A DNA stretch of 64,000 nucleotides from Solobacterium moorei (lineage in GTDB: Bacteria > Bacillota_I > Bacilli_A > Erysipelotrichales > Erysipelotrichaceae): positions 1,426,001 through 1,490,000 of the forward strand of contig NZ_AP028934.1 of the NCBI RefSeq assembly GCF_036323475.1, given 5' to 3'. A model generated the notes under the pieces. It was given only the letters and a program-made list of their open reading frames with translations, made no database searches and was not told the DNA's origin. The position numbers and the translations under genes were made by a program. Below are positions 9,438-20,562 of the stretch, one piece after another. The first letter of the stretch is position 1. Each line of letters begins with the position of its first letter.

Positions 9438-9465
9438 TGTTTGGTTTTTATCAATATATTTTTGC

Positions 9466-10941
9466 TTATCTATCTTTTTTCAGCTTCAATATTCTTTTTA
9501 AATTCACCACAAAAATGGTGACACCTGCCTGAAGCATCATCCCGTTCATTCCTGCATATATAGTATGTGCATATCCATGTTCTTTTTTCAGCTCAGCATT
9601 TTTAGCTTCTATTTTGTAACGTTCACCAGCCAGTTCCTGATAATATTCTGTCTGTTGCTTATCCTGATGGTCCTGATGAATTTTACTCATCTTTACTGTG
9701 ATGTTATATGTTTTGCTTTTCTGATTTTCTTTATATCCACATTTCTCTCTCAGCGGGCATTGAATACATTTTTTTACATCGAAAAAGTAGGATTCACGCT
9801 GTGGCTTATTTGGATCTTTCACACCAGTTTTAGATTTATGAATTGCCATATGTCCTGCTGGGCATACATACATTTTTGCGTCTTTATTGTAGCTGAATTC
9901 TCCGTCAAGGGCGTTTTTTCTGTTCCCGGATGATACTGTTTTGCTTAGCTTCGATACAAGGTTGATTTCATTTTCATTTGCATACTCTATATTTTCCTTT
10001 TCAGAATATGCTCCATCTCCGACAATATTGTCAACATCTATTCCGTTAGCTTCCGTCTTGTCTACTAAAGATGCAAGTTCCTTTCCATCGTGCTTCTCTC
10101 CAGAAGTGACAGCAGCAGCTGTAATAATTCTTTCTGGAGTCATTGCGATATGTGTCTTATACCCAAAGAATTCTGTGTCTGCAGTTTTGTGCCCCGTCTT
10201 GGCATCACTGTCCTTAGAGTAGGTCAGCTCTTCATTTACATCATCCAGCGTTTCACGGAGAAGATTCATATTTTCCTGTATGTACTTATATGCCTTTAAA
10301 CTGTTATCACCATCAACCAACTTATATACTTTTTCGCAGTAATCAACTACTTCTTCATACAGCCCGATTCTGTTGTTGTCCGGTTTCTTAGGCATCTGTT
10401 TCACATATTCTTCATTTACGCTGTATACTTTCTTTCTGAGATTTTTACAAACTTCAAGAAGGTATTCTCGTGCACTTTTTGTTCCATATCTGGCTTCTGT
10501 ATGCGTGGAATCAACAATAATTGTTTTAGACAGTTTGATTCCGTTCTCCATCGCTATCTGTACGCTCTTTGAAATCAGGGCATCTATGACGGATTCATCT
10601 TTCAGGCGCAGTTTTCTGAACTTGGTAAGACTTGAAAATTCAATTACATCTTCTTCGGGTGCAAGACCAAGAAAATATTTGAATGCCATGTCTGTACGGG
10701 CTCTTTCTACAACATCTCTGTCAGAAAGCTCATACATTCGCTTAAGCATAAGATATTTGAACATGACCTGTGGCCTGTAGCCTGGTCTGCCGTTGCTGGA
10801 AGTATATGTGTGTTTCAGAAGATCGTCTACAAAGCTGAAATCCACGAGCTCATTCAGCTGCCGGAGCTCGTGATCTTTTGGAATGATCATGCCGTAAAGA
10901 TCGATATAGGGACTGAGAATCATACCTTCCTGCTTGATCAT
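9466..10941 (-). CDS. IS1182 family DDE transposase
   Basis: A 491-residue transposase. The N-terminal InsH-like domain (DUF772 type, about 15-95) has NGRPGYRPQVMFKYLMLK. The catalytic domain shows the first Asp in IIVDSTHTEARYG (about 140-150), the second in DNIVGDGAYSEKENIE (about 300-315), and a C-terminal region with Cys residues (CPAGHM, CPLREKCGY) typical of IS1182 transposases, then the Glu-containing RYKIEAKNAELKKEHG. It is full length with no frameshift. Its ATG overlaps the stop of the upstream ribbon-helix-helix gene as ATGA, so the two are translationally coupled. Confidence 0.9.
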   Translation of the reverse strand: MIKQEGMILSPYIDLYGMIIPKDHELRQLNELVDFSFVDDLLKHTYTSSNGRPGYRPQVMFKYLMLKRMYELSDRDVVERARTDMAFKYFLGLAPEEDVIEFSSLTKFRKLRLKDESVIDALISKSVQIAMENGIKLSKTIIVDSTHTEARYGTKSAREYLLEVCKNLRKKVYSVNEEYVKQMPKKPDNNRIGLYEEVVDYCEKVYKLVDGDNSLKAYKYIQENMNLLRETLDDVNEELTYSKDSDAKTGHKTADTEFFGYKTHIAMTPERIITAAAVTSGEKHDGKELASLVDKTEANGIDVDNIVGDGAYSEKENIEYANENEINLVSKLSKTVSSGNRKNALDGEFSYNKDAKMYVCPAGHMAIHKSKTGVKDPNKPQRESYFFDVKKCIQCPLREKCGYKENQKSKTYNITVKMSKIHQDHQDKQQTEYYQELAGERYKIEAKNAELKKEHGYAHTIYAGMNGMMLQAGVTIFVVNLKRILKLKKDR

Positions 10942-11132
10942 AAGTTATTCTCGCTGCGATTCATTTCATTTCTCAGTGCTTTTTTTATGATCTCAGATTT
11001 AGATGTTTTGGATTTGTCCAGCCATGAAACAATATCTTTATCCTTATCAAGATTAAACCATACAGTTACTCTTGTCATCTTGCTTTTCTGGTAATCCATA
11101 TCATATTTGGCTTTGTCATTTTTAGATCTCAT
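10938..11132 (-). CDS. Small ribbon-helix-helix-like protein carried by the IS
   Basis: 64 residues, basic and Lys-rich. The pattern is a short strand (RVTVWFNLDKD, about 20-30) followed by two helices (DIVSWLDK and SEIIKKALRNEMN) with the turn KTSKS between them, which matches the MetJ/Arc ribbon-helix-helix fold by eye. It lies between the transposase and its promoter, overlaps the transposase start by 4 bp, and starts with ATG after GTAAGGACT. A perfect 15-bp palindrome sits in its promoter. The inferred role is a repressor of its own operon. A host-derived accessory role cannot be excluded. Confidence 0.65.
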   Translation of the reverse strand: MRSKNDKAKYDMDYQKSKMTRVTVWFNLDKDKDIVSWLDKSKTSKSEIIKKALRNEMNRSENNL

Positions 11133-11152
11133 AGTCCTTACCTCACAGCTAT

Positions 11153-11181
11153 ATTATAGCATAACTAGCCGCTAGTTTGAA
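11153..11181 (-). promoter_or_regulatory. Promoter with embedded palindromic operator of the IS operon
   Basis: On the minus strand TTCAAA (11176-11181) and TATAAT (11153-11158) are 17 bp apart, an excellent sigma-A spacing. The spacer holds AACTAGC-C-GCTAGTT (11163-11177), a perfect palindrome touching the -35 box. A protein bound here would block polymerase, and the adjacent ribbon-helix-helix protein is the obvious candidate. Confidence 0.7.
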
Positions 11182-11192
11182 GTATTTAAATG

Positions 11193-11220
11193 AAAACCTC
11201 ACTGTTTTTTGTGAGGTTTT
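11193..11220. terminator. Stem-loop at the right end of the IS1182-type element
   Basis: AAAACCTCAC and GTGAGGTTTT form a perfect 10-bp stem with an 8-nt T-rich loop, 10 bp inside the right inverted repeat and upstream of the IS promoter. Its position suits protection from external transcription running into the transposase operon. Confidence 0.55.
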
Positions 11221-11279
11221 AATTGAAGGACTTTTTCAGCAGTCTCGCCTAATGCCCTTTTTCAATATATCTAGAGGAT

Positions 11280-11774
11280 TTATAAAATATGTGTGAAAAT
11301 TAATACCATAATTACAACGAAAATAATTATATAAATGAAATATCCGAAAATACTCTTTTCATTTGTACGATATCTTCTTTCAAAAAGACTTTTTTCGGTT
11401 TGTTCTATCGGATGATACGAACCATAACGATTCGTTTCGATCGATGCTTTTTTAGTTAATGCTTGTTGTCTACGAATATATGCTAGAGGGTCTTCTTGTT
11501 TTAGTATTAATTCAAAGAAATATTCAATTTCATCAATATCTTCCTCAGTACACTCTGAACATTCTGTACTATGTACAAGATTATTTCGTAATCGGCGCTG
11601 ATATTTTAATCTTGAATAGAAATCTCGCCAATCTTGTTTCGAATTGATGCGAGAAATTACCCTATCCATTTGATTGATGTATTCTGTAACACCATCTTTA
11701 CTTCTAAACATATCTCTACATAATTGATCTAGTCTTTTATATGAATCTAAATAATCTAATGCACACTCATCCAT
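11280..11774 (-). CDS. Hypothetical tail-anchored protein
   Basis: About 164 residues with no family I recognise. The N-terminal 100 residues are charged and helical (YKRLDQLCRDMF, WRDFYSRLKYQRRLRNNLVH) with a short acidic Cys segment (ECSECTEEDIDE). A linker rich in basic and polar residues follows. The last 22 residues are a single hydrophobic helix (FGYFIYIIIFVVIMVLIF), so the protein is probably anchored by its C-terminus facing the cytoplasm. A GTG 6 bp upstream is an alternative start. It is the last gene of the recX-yhaM-murT-gatD operon, 13 bp after gatD, which suggests an envelope role but does not establish one. Confidence 0.7.
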   Translation of the reverse strand: MDECALDYLDSYKRLDQLCRDMFRSKDGVTEYINQMDRVISRINSKQDWRDFYSRLKYQRRLRNNLVHSTECSECTEEDIDEIEYFFELILKQEDPLAYIRRQQALTKKASIETNRYGSYHPIEQTEKSLFERRYRTNEKSIFGYFIYIIIFVVIMVLIFTHIL

Positions 11775-11787
11775 AATCACACCATTA

Positions 11788-12519
11788 TTACTTTACATTC
11801 AATCGTTTTAACATTGCATCATGTGCCGCATTTTCCAGTATATCTTGTAATGTTTCTAGATGCTCTACAACATATCTACGATTTAAACCACGTAGAATGA
11901 CTTCATCAGCGATTGCTGGGTTTTTTGGCAATAGTGGTCCATGCATGTAGGTTGCGATTGTCTTTGCATCCATATAGCCTTCATATCCACCTTTGTATGT
12001 ATTTCCATGTCCAACTATCACCTTACCAAATGGATTGGATACAGCTTTTGTTTGACCACCATGATTTTCGAATCCTACAACAGTAACCTGCTTATCGCCA
12101 ATCTTTGCTTCGACAATAATATTACCAATACAACGATGATCACGATCACTGCTTTCTGTATAGTAATCATAAATACTCAAGCCATCAATCTTTTTGCCAT
12201 CCTGATCTAAGTAGTATTGACCAAACAATTGATATCCACCACAAATTAATAAGAATGCAGTACCACTTTCTTTTGCCTTTAAGATGGATTCTTTACGTGC
12301 TAGTAAATCTTTATAAATAAGTGTCTGCTCTTTATCTGCTCCACCACCCAAGAAGAAAATATCATAATCTTCAATATTTCTTTCTTCTTGTAATGTACAA
12401 GTATCAACAACGACATTTATGCCACGCTTACTTGCGCGATAGCGTAGAGTTTCAATATTACCCTTATCTCCATAAAGGTCCATGAGGTCATGATACATCC
12501 ATAAAATCTTTAATTCCAC
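11788..12519 (-). CDS. gatD: Lipid II isoglutaminyl synthase, glutaminase subunit GatD
   Basis: A 243-residue class I glutamine amidotransferase of the cobyric acid synthase-like type. It supplies ammonia to MurT for amidation of D-glutamate in the lipid II stem peptide. The nucleophile Cys sits in LLICGGYQLFGQYY (about 94), and the catalytic His in YMHGPLLPKNP (about 190). It begins 2 bp after murT, the usual murT-gatD pairing. The length is normal for the family. Confidence 0.93.
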   Translation of the reverse strand: MELKILWMYHDLMDLYGDKGNIETLRYRASKRGINVVVDTCTLQEERNIEDYDIFFLGGGADKEQTLIYKDLLARKESILKAKESGTAFLLICGGYQLFGQYYLDQDGKKIDGLSIYDYYTESSDRDHRCIGNIIVEAKIGDKQVTVVGFENHGGQTKAVSNPFGKVIVGHGNTYKGGYEGYMDAKTIATYMHGPLLPKNPAIADEVILRGLNRRYVVEHLETLQDILENAAHDAMLKRLNVK

Positions 12520-12521
12520 GA

Positions 12522-13829
12522 TTATCTTGCCTCCTTCTTTAAGATGCTACGCACAACATGTAAAGCAGTATATGTAGAAAGAATATAACTATCCCTATCT
12601 GCTTTATCGATATACTTGATCGCTTCTTCAAAGTTTTCAATGACCTGAATATGGTCTTCTAAACCTTCATACTTCAAGCGCAAAGCCATATCATATGCAC
12701 GTGTTCCTGAACATACAATCGTATGAATATTCTCTTTATTAAGACGTTCAAAATGTGCATCCCAAATCCAACTGATATCTCTACCATCTTGGTCATTATC
12801 GTTTAAGAAGATAGCGATATTCTTATCACCTTCTTGGCTAACGATATACTTCATTACTTCATTTGCACCAGTTGGATTCTTTATTAGATTTAATACAGAT
12901 GGTTTACTGAGCACAAATACTTCATTACGTCCTTCCTTCATAGAGAACGTTTTAAATACTGTATTAGCCGCTTGTAAATCTAAACCCAATAAACGCATCA
13001 CTGTTAGTACAACTGCACAGTTATAGATTGCATAGATTGTATTCATAAAGGAATGATACTTTACACCATCTACTGTGAACGTCTGATTTTGATAATCAAT
13101 TTCTGAGACATATGTATATGGCGTAATCTTTCCAAATTGGCAGGATGGGCAAGCAAATCTTCCAATATGTGAATATTGGTAATACTCATAGACTAGCCGT
13201 GCACCACAATGTGGACAGAACTTACCTTCACTAGCTTCATTAGTGGTCTTTTGTGATACCTCATTTTCACCAACTGAGAAGTAATGTACTTTCGCTTTCT
13301 TTGCATTTTCAGCGATACGAACTACATTAGGATCATCTCCATTCATAATGAGATCTCCCTCAAAGTCTTCTGTTACTTCTTCAATCTTACGGATAATTGT
13401 TTCCATCTCTCCTGCACGATCTAATTGATCACGAAAGAAATTATTAACTACAAGTGCCGTTGGTCTTAACGATTTAAATTGACGATATAATGTTAATTCA
13501 TCGACTTCAATAACAGCCACGTCGGCTTGTACATTGAAGTCTGCATCAGAGCTAGCTGCTAATAATGTAGCAATACCTACATTCAAGTTATCACCACGAC
13601 TATTATTAATTACCTTCAAACCTGCTTGCATGAGTGATTTTGCGATAAGATTTGATGTAGTTGTCTTACCGTTTGTCCCTGTTACAAGAATCACATGCTT
13701 AGGCATATGGAATTTCTCAATGAAGCGAGAATCCATTTTTAGTGCTAATCGTCCTGGTAAGGAACCACCACGACCTACTGCAGTTAATGCTTTACGAACA
13801 ATTTGAACTGCTACTAAACGTAAATCCAT
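12522..13829 (-). CDS. murT: Lipid II isoglutaminyl synthase, Mur ligase subunit MurT
   Basis: A 435-residue Mur ligase-like protein that activates the D-Glu alpha-carboxyl of lipid II with ATP and accepts ammonia from GatD to give D-isoglutamine. The P-loop is VTGTNGKTTTSN (about 49-60). A Cys4 zinc ribbon inserted in the central domain is clear (FCPHCGARL and FACPSCQFG, about 205-235), and a C-terminal DUF1727 region follows. It is 2 bp downstream of yhaM in the same operon. Confidence 0.93.
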   Translation of the reverse strand: MDLRLVAVQIVRKALTAVGRGGSLPGRLALKMDSRFIEKFHMPKHVILVTGTNGKTTTSNLIAKSLMQAGLKVINNSRGDNLNVGIATLLAASSDADFNVQADVAVIEVDELTLYRQFKSLRPTALVVNNFFRDQLDRAGEMETIIRKIEEVTEDFEGDLIMNGDDPNVVRIAENAKKAKVHYFSVGENEVSQKTTNEASEGKFCPHCGARLVYEYYQYSHIGRFACPSCQFGKITPYTYVSEIDYQNQTFTVDGVKYHSFMNTIYAIYNCAVVLTVMRLLGLDLQAANTVFKTFSMKEGRNEVFVLSKPSVLNLIKNPTGANEVMKYIVSQEGDKNIAIFLNDNDQDGRDISWIWDAHFERLNKENIHTIVCSGTRAYDMALRLKYEGLEDHIQVIENFEEAIKYIDKADRDSYILSTYTALHVVRSILKKEAR

Positions 13830-13831
13830 GT

Positions 13832-14773
13832 TTATTCCTTTCCTTTCGGTTTATAGAATTGACGATTCTCTAACGCAAATAATTTTGGTGTCCATGTGCC
13901 TGGCTTGATTGATGAGAAAGCCTGACTTAACATATTCAAACGCGCATCTAAGTTATCTACCAAATATAAAACTTCAGCTTCTTGAAGTTTTGGTAATACT
14001 GGAGAGCCAAATTCCATCTTCCCATGATGTGAAAGAATCATATGATGTAACATGATTGTCTCTTCACAGTCTTCTAGATGTTCCTTAGCAGCTACTTCTG
14101 TTAACCAACCGTTTGCAATGGAAATATGGCCTTCTAGTTTTCCTTCTAAAGTATATTCTGTTGCAATCGCACCGCTCATCTCTGCTGTCTTACCAATATC
14201 ATGTATTAACGCACCTGAAACTAATAAGTCATAATCCAATTGTGGATAGTGCTCACATAGCATCTGGCATACTTCAACCATACTAATGGAATGTTCACTT
14301 AGACCACCTAAGTAGTTATGGTGAATTTGTGAAGCTGCTGGATACTCAATGAACTTTCTTCCCGCATGAATTAACATTCCCTTTACTAACTTACGATATA
14401 CCTCATTCTTGATAGAATCTAAAATCTCATGAAGTTTACGACTGCGTTCCTCTTCACTTTGTGCACTCGAGATAACAAAGTCACTCATATTCACTGTAGA
14501 TTGATCTAATGGCTGAATACGATTGATACGTATCTGTAAGTTATGATTATAGTCTAATACTTCAAAACTTACTTCTTGTACTAAACCAACTTGGACAATA
14601 TTTTTATCTTCTTGTTTGACATCCCAAAACTTGCCATCAATGGTACCTGAACTATCCTGTACAACAAGAGATAGATATTGAGCCCCTTTATTTGTTGTAC
14701 CATTCTTTACATCTTTTATTAATAGTGGCAAAACATATCTCTTACCTACTTCAAATTCATTAATCTTCGTCAT
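13832..14773 (-). CDS. yhaM: 3'-5' exoribonuclease YhaM family
   Basis: 313 residues. An N-terminal OB-fold (about 10-95, with GTIDGKFWD and NHNLQIRINRI) precedes an HD-type phosphohydrolase domain (about 150-280). Metal ligands are visible at HHNYLGGLSEHS, ALIHDIGKTAEM and HHMILSHHG. YhaM removes nucleotides from RNA 3' ends and also acts on DNA in related species. It overlaps the end of the RecX fusion gene by 14 bp. Confidence 0.92.
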   Translation of the reverse strand: MTKINEFEVGKRYVLPLLIKDVKNGTTNKGAQYLSLVVQDSSGTIDGKFWDVKQEDKNIVQVGLVQEVSFEVLDYNHNLQIRINRIQPLDQSTVNMSDFVISSAQSEEERSRKLHEILDSIKNEVYRKLVKGMLIHAGRKFIEYPAASQIHHNYLGGLSEHSISMVEVCQMLCEHYPQLDYDLLVSGALIHDIGKTAEMSGAIATEYTLEGKLEGHISIANGWLTEVAAKEHLEDCEETIMLHHMILSHHGKMEFGSPVLPKLQEAEVLYLVDNLDARLNMLSQAFSSIKPGTWTPKLFALENRQFYKPKGKE

Positions 14774-15914
14774 GACTCCACTCCATTCTATCCATCACTG
14801 CATTAATATCTTCGCTATGAAATCCTTGTGTTAAACAATAGCGATAGATACGTGTCTTTAAATCATATCCACGATATTTTCTCTCATATCGTTTCATAGC
14901 TTTCTTAACTAACTTCTCTAATAGTACATCTTCATTTTCTTTATTTGAGGAATAATCTAATTCCGATACAACTTTTTCGATTGTATTATTTGAATACCCT
15001 CTTGTCATCAGTTTATTACGAATCGTATTCTTCGTCTTTGTAACTGATGACTTCTGACTTTGTCTTAAAGCCTTTGTGGCATATGCTAGTGCAAATTCAT
15101 ATTCCTTGAGTTTAGACTGTTCCATGCATGCAAGAATACAATCCTCCTTCACACCACGCTGTTTTAACTTGGAGATAATTTGCTTTGGACCATACAGACT
15201 ATTAGATAGTGCCTGTATTTGCTCCATACATAACTTTTCATCATCAAGATATCCTTTTTGAATTAGCTTATCAATCAAAGCATTCACTTCTTGAAATTCC
15301 ACAAGTTCCGTTTCTTTTAGCCATTTACGCATTTCATAAATTGTCCTATCTTTTAATGATAGTTTGCGCAAGCATCTTTGATATAACTGTTCAGAATCAA
15401 TATGTTCTTCAAAGCTATGCAACTGTTCTTTGGTAATTGCAATACCTTTTCTTAACCCATACTGCATATAATCATCTAGCGTTATCTTGATTTCTTTTGA
15501 TAAAGTTGGATTTAATTGTATCACTAATTTTACGTATTTCTTCTGTAAGTCTACGCTACAAATACAATACGATTCTAAAGCATCCTGATATTTTTTGAAT
15601 ACATCATTAAAGTTACATTGAAGAATTTCTTTTTCAAATACAGGAAGTTTTAACTGTGTCTTACAGAGATTGATAAGCGGGTCATCAAATGTTGCTTGTA
15701 GAAGATCAAAATGAAACTCTCCCAATTCCATCACATCATTTAAATTCTTAAATGGTAATGATAAAACATTACTCTTTTTATCATATACATAGCTATCACT
15801 AAAACAAGCAATAACGATAACTTCTTGCTGTTTCTCTTTTACCCATTGATAGAAGGATGAAATCTGACTTTGCTTATCAAACGGATATGCATTTGTTAGA
15901 AATCCAATTCTCAT
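14760..15914 (-). CDS. recX: RecX-like regulator with a glycosyltransferase-like N-terminal extension
   Basis: 384 residues, much longer than usual RecX (about 150-270). Residues from about 130 onward match RecX: a strand-rich lead (VKLVIQLNPTLSKEIKITL, YGLRKGIAITKEQL) and then repeated three-helix units (QRCLRKLSLKDRTIYEMRKWL, QIISKLKQRGVKEDCI, IRNKLMTRGYSNNTIEKV). RecX binds RecA filaments and inhibits them. The first 100 residues (MRIGFLTNAYPFDKQSQISS, NVLSLPFKN, FDLLQATFDDPLINLC, KLPVF) follow the order of motifs in the N-terminal domain of GT4 glycosyltransferases, but without their glycine loop or any donor-binding domain. The start at 15914 has AAGGAG 6 nt upstream. It is the first gene of the operon. 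Confidence 0.75.
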   Translation of the reverse strand: MRIGFLTNAYPFDKQSQISSFYQWVKEKQQEVIVIACFSDSYVYDKKSNVLSLPFKNLNDVMELGEFHFDLLQATFDDPLINLCKTQLKLPVFEKEILQCNFNDVFKKYQDALESYCICSVDLQKKYVKLVIQLNPTLSKEIKITLDDYMQYGLRKGIAITKEQLHSFEEHIDSEQLYQRCLRKLSLKDRTIYEMRKWLKETELVEFQEVNALIDKLIQKGYLDDEKLCMEQIQALSNSLYGPKQIISKLKQRGVKEDCILACMEQSKLKEYEFALAYATKALRQSQKSSVTKTKNTIRNKLMTRGYSNNTIEKVVSELDYSSNKENEDVLLEKLVKKAMKRYERKYRGYDLKTRIYRYCLTQGFHSEDINAVMDRMEWSHDED

Positions 15915-16120
15915 CACTCACTCCTTCTTTCAAAATAACGCTCATTAATATGTACTAATTATACTATTTTGCCTACTCTATCACAACGAAACAGATAGAT
16001 TTACAATCTTAACAAAGATTTTATATAGCATGCTATATTTAGAAAACCATCACGTCTTGTTCATATGATGTTCACATACCACCGATATATTATGAACAAC
16101 CAAAGGAGATTATAACAGAA

Positions 16121-17368
16121 ATGAACGGAACAAAACTATTTCAAAGATTAGCAATTGTACCAATCCTAGCTCTTGGCTTAACAGTAGCCGGTTGCAACAA
16201 GCAAGCAGATAACGGGACAATAACACCTACTACAACTGCAAATACTTCTACAACAACGACTACGGGAAAAAATACTACTCTGAACTATTCAAAGAATTCT
16301 CCTTTAGATACATCAAATATGTTTACACAAACAGATCTTACACAGACTGTCGATACAACTAACGCAAAGAAGATAACTTTAGAAGATGGTAAGGATGTTA
16401 CTATCGATACAGCCGGCACTTATGTTATAACCGGTACAGCAAAGAATTCCACGGTAATCGTTAACGCTTCTGCAGATGCGGAAGTACATCTTGTATTTGA
16501 TAACGTATCTATCACAAATACAAATAAGCCAACTGTATATGCAGTCAATGCGAAAAACGTCTATGTGACAACTACACAAAACTCCACAAATAACTTAAAA
16601 GTTACTGGCGAATTTACTGAAGATGATGGAAATGACATTGATGCAGTTATCTTTGCAAAAACAAATATTACACTTAATGGTTTAGGTACCCTAAATATCG
16701 ATTCATCCGCAAATGGCATCGCTTCTAATAGCGATTTAAAGGTGACTGGCGGTACATACAATGTCAATACAACAAAGCATGGATTCAAAGCTCTTAACAG
16801 TATCCGTGTAGCAGATGGTACATTCAATATCAACGCAACAAAGGATGGTTTCCATTCTGAAAATGAAGATGATCTAACAACAGGATATGTATATATCGCT
16901 GGTGGTAACTTCACAATCAACTCCGAAGATGATGGTATCCAAGGTACAAGTATCACAGAGATTGATGGAGGTACATTTGATATTAATGCTGTTGAAGGAA
17001 TTGAAGGTACTTACGTACAGATTAACGATGGCACAATCAAAATCTACGCTACAGATGATGGTATCAACGCATCCGAAAAAGCTACAAACTATGATGTACA
17101 GTTAGAAATTAATGGTGGTAACTTAGACATCACAATGGCTGAGGGTGATACAGATGCTCTTGATGCAAACGGTACATTAACTATCAATGGTGGATATATC
17201 AATATCACAGCACAGTTTGCATTCGACTTCGATTTAACTGCTTCATTAAACGGTGGAACAGTTATCGTAAATGGAACACAAGTCACATCAATTACCAACT
17301 CCATGATGGAAGGTGGCGAAGGCCCAGGTGGACAACCAAGCCAAGGTGGATTTGGCGGTCCTAGATAA
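16121..17368 (+). CDS. Lipoprotein with carbohydrate-binding-type repeats (DUF4353 type)
   Basis: 415 residues. A lipoprotein signal peptide ends in the lipobox LTVAGC with Cys at about 25. A Thr-rich linker (about 30-58) follows, then a long region of short beta repeats in which GGTFDINA, GGNFTINS and NGGNLDIT recur about every 18-22 residues, as in right-handed beta-helix proteins of the DUF4353 carbohydrate-binding type. The tail is Gly-rich (GGEGPGGQPSQGGFGG). It is probably displayed on the outer face of the membrane; the ligand is unknown. It has AAAGGAG 13 nt upstream and its own terminator, and is divergent from the recX operon. Confidence 0.8.
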   Translation: MNGTKLFQRLAIVPILALGLTVAGCNKQADNGTITPTTTANTSTTTTTGKNTTLNYSKNSPLDTSNMFTQTDLTQTVDTTNAKKITLEDGKDVTIDTAGTYVITGTAKNSTVIVNASADAEVHLVFDNVSITNTNKPTVYAVNAKNVYVTTTQNSTNNLKVTGEFTEDDGNDIDAVIFAKTNITLNGLGTLNIDSSANGIASNSDLKVTGGTYNVNTTKHGFKALNSIRVADGTFNINATKDGFHSENEDDLTTGYVYIAGGNFTINSEDDGIQGTSITEIDGGTFDINAVEGIEGTYVQINDGTIKIYATDDGINASEKATNYDVQLEINGGNLDITMAEGDTDALDANGTLTINGGYINITAQFAFDFDLTASLNGGTVIVNGTQVTSITNSMMEGGEGPGGQPSQGGFGGPR

Positions 17369-17379
17369 CCATATACATT

Positions 17380-17410
17380 CAACTCTATGGAAACATAGAG
17401 TTGATTTTTA
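17380..17410 (+). terminator. Terminator of the lipoprotein gene
   Basis: CAACTCTATG and CATAGAGTTG form a perfect 10-bp stem around GAAA, followed by ATTTTTAAT. It starts 11 bp after the stop codon of the lipoprotein gene. Confidence 0.9.
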
Positions 17411-17415
17411 ATATG

Positions 17416-17438
17416 AAAAGGAAGGTCATTGACCTTCC
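17416..17438 (-). terminator. Terminator of the alpha-glucoside operon
   Basis: On the minus strand GGAAGGTC and GACCTTCC form a perfect 8-bp stem with a 3-nt loop, followed by TTTTCATATT. It lies about 30 bp after the stop of the 6-phospho-alpha-glucosidase gene. Confidence 0.75.
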
Positions 17439-17467
17439 CTAATTCTATTCAGTTTTTTACAAGTTTT

Positions 17468-20412
<2,945 letters not shown>

Positions 20413-20478
20413 ATTCCTCCTCCTTATAACACTCCTCTTTACTAGTTCGAACTTAAGTATGTCTATACTGTAATGCAT

Positions 20479-20523
20479 AAAAAAACAAGTGTATACGCTT
20501 ACAAGCCATATAAACACCTGTTT
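20479..20523 (-). terminator. Hairpin after the rpiR gene, with cre in its loop
   Basis: On the minus strand AAACAGGTGT pairs with ACACTTGTTT (one mismatch) and is followed by TTTTATG. The stem encloses the candidate cre site. It can terminate rpiR transcription upstream of the PTS operon. Confidence 0.55.
20490..20503. promoter_or_regulatory. Candidate catabolite response element (cre)
   Basis: The minus strand reads TGTAAGCGTATACA, which fits the Firmicutes CcpA consensus TGWAANCGNTNWCA at all fixed positions but one. It lies 78 bp upstream of the PTS start, so carbon catabolite repression of the alpha-glucoside operon is likely. Confidence 0.6.
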
Positions 20524-20562
20524 CCAACATTTAAAACTTGTTACCTTTTATAAAATTATCTT

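Larger units (their letters stand above)
9320..11248 (-). mobile_element. Complete IS1182-type insertion sequence (1929 bp)
   Basis: The ends are 19-bp inverted repeats with one mismatch: GCGAGACTGTTGAAAAAGT at 9320-9338, and the complement of GCGAGACTGCTGAAAAAGT at 11230-11248. A 4-bp direct repeat CTAA flanks the element at 9316-9319 and 11249-11252, as expected of a target duplication. It carries two minus-strand genes, a ribbon-helix-helix protein and a DDE transposase, plus a stem-loop near each end. With intact ends and an intact transposase it looks recent and potentially active. Confidence 0.9.

Noticed and set aside
11788-13829. Cobyric acid synthase and folylpolyglutamate synthase as names for gatD and murT
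   Set aside because: The pair is adjacent, MurT has the Cys4 zinc ribbon and DUF1727 end, and no cobalamin genes are present, so lipid II amidation is the better reading.
16561-16956. Minus-strand open frame of 131 residues opposite the lipoprotein gene
   Set aside because: It is produced by the repetitive coding of the beta-repeat region on the plus strand and shows no domain.
16700-17250. DNA-level tandem repeats in the lipoprotein gene
   Set aside because: The repeats are at the protein level (GGTFxINA-like units). The DNA units are degenerate, so this is not a mobile or CRISPR-like repeat.
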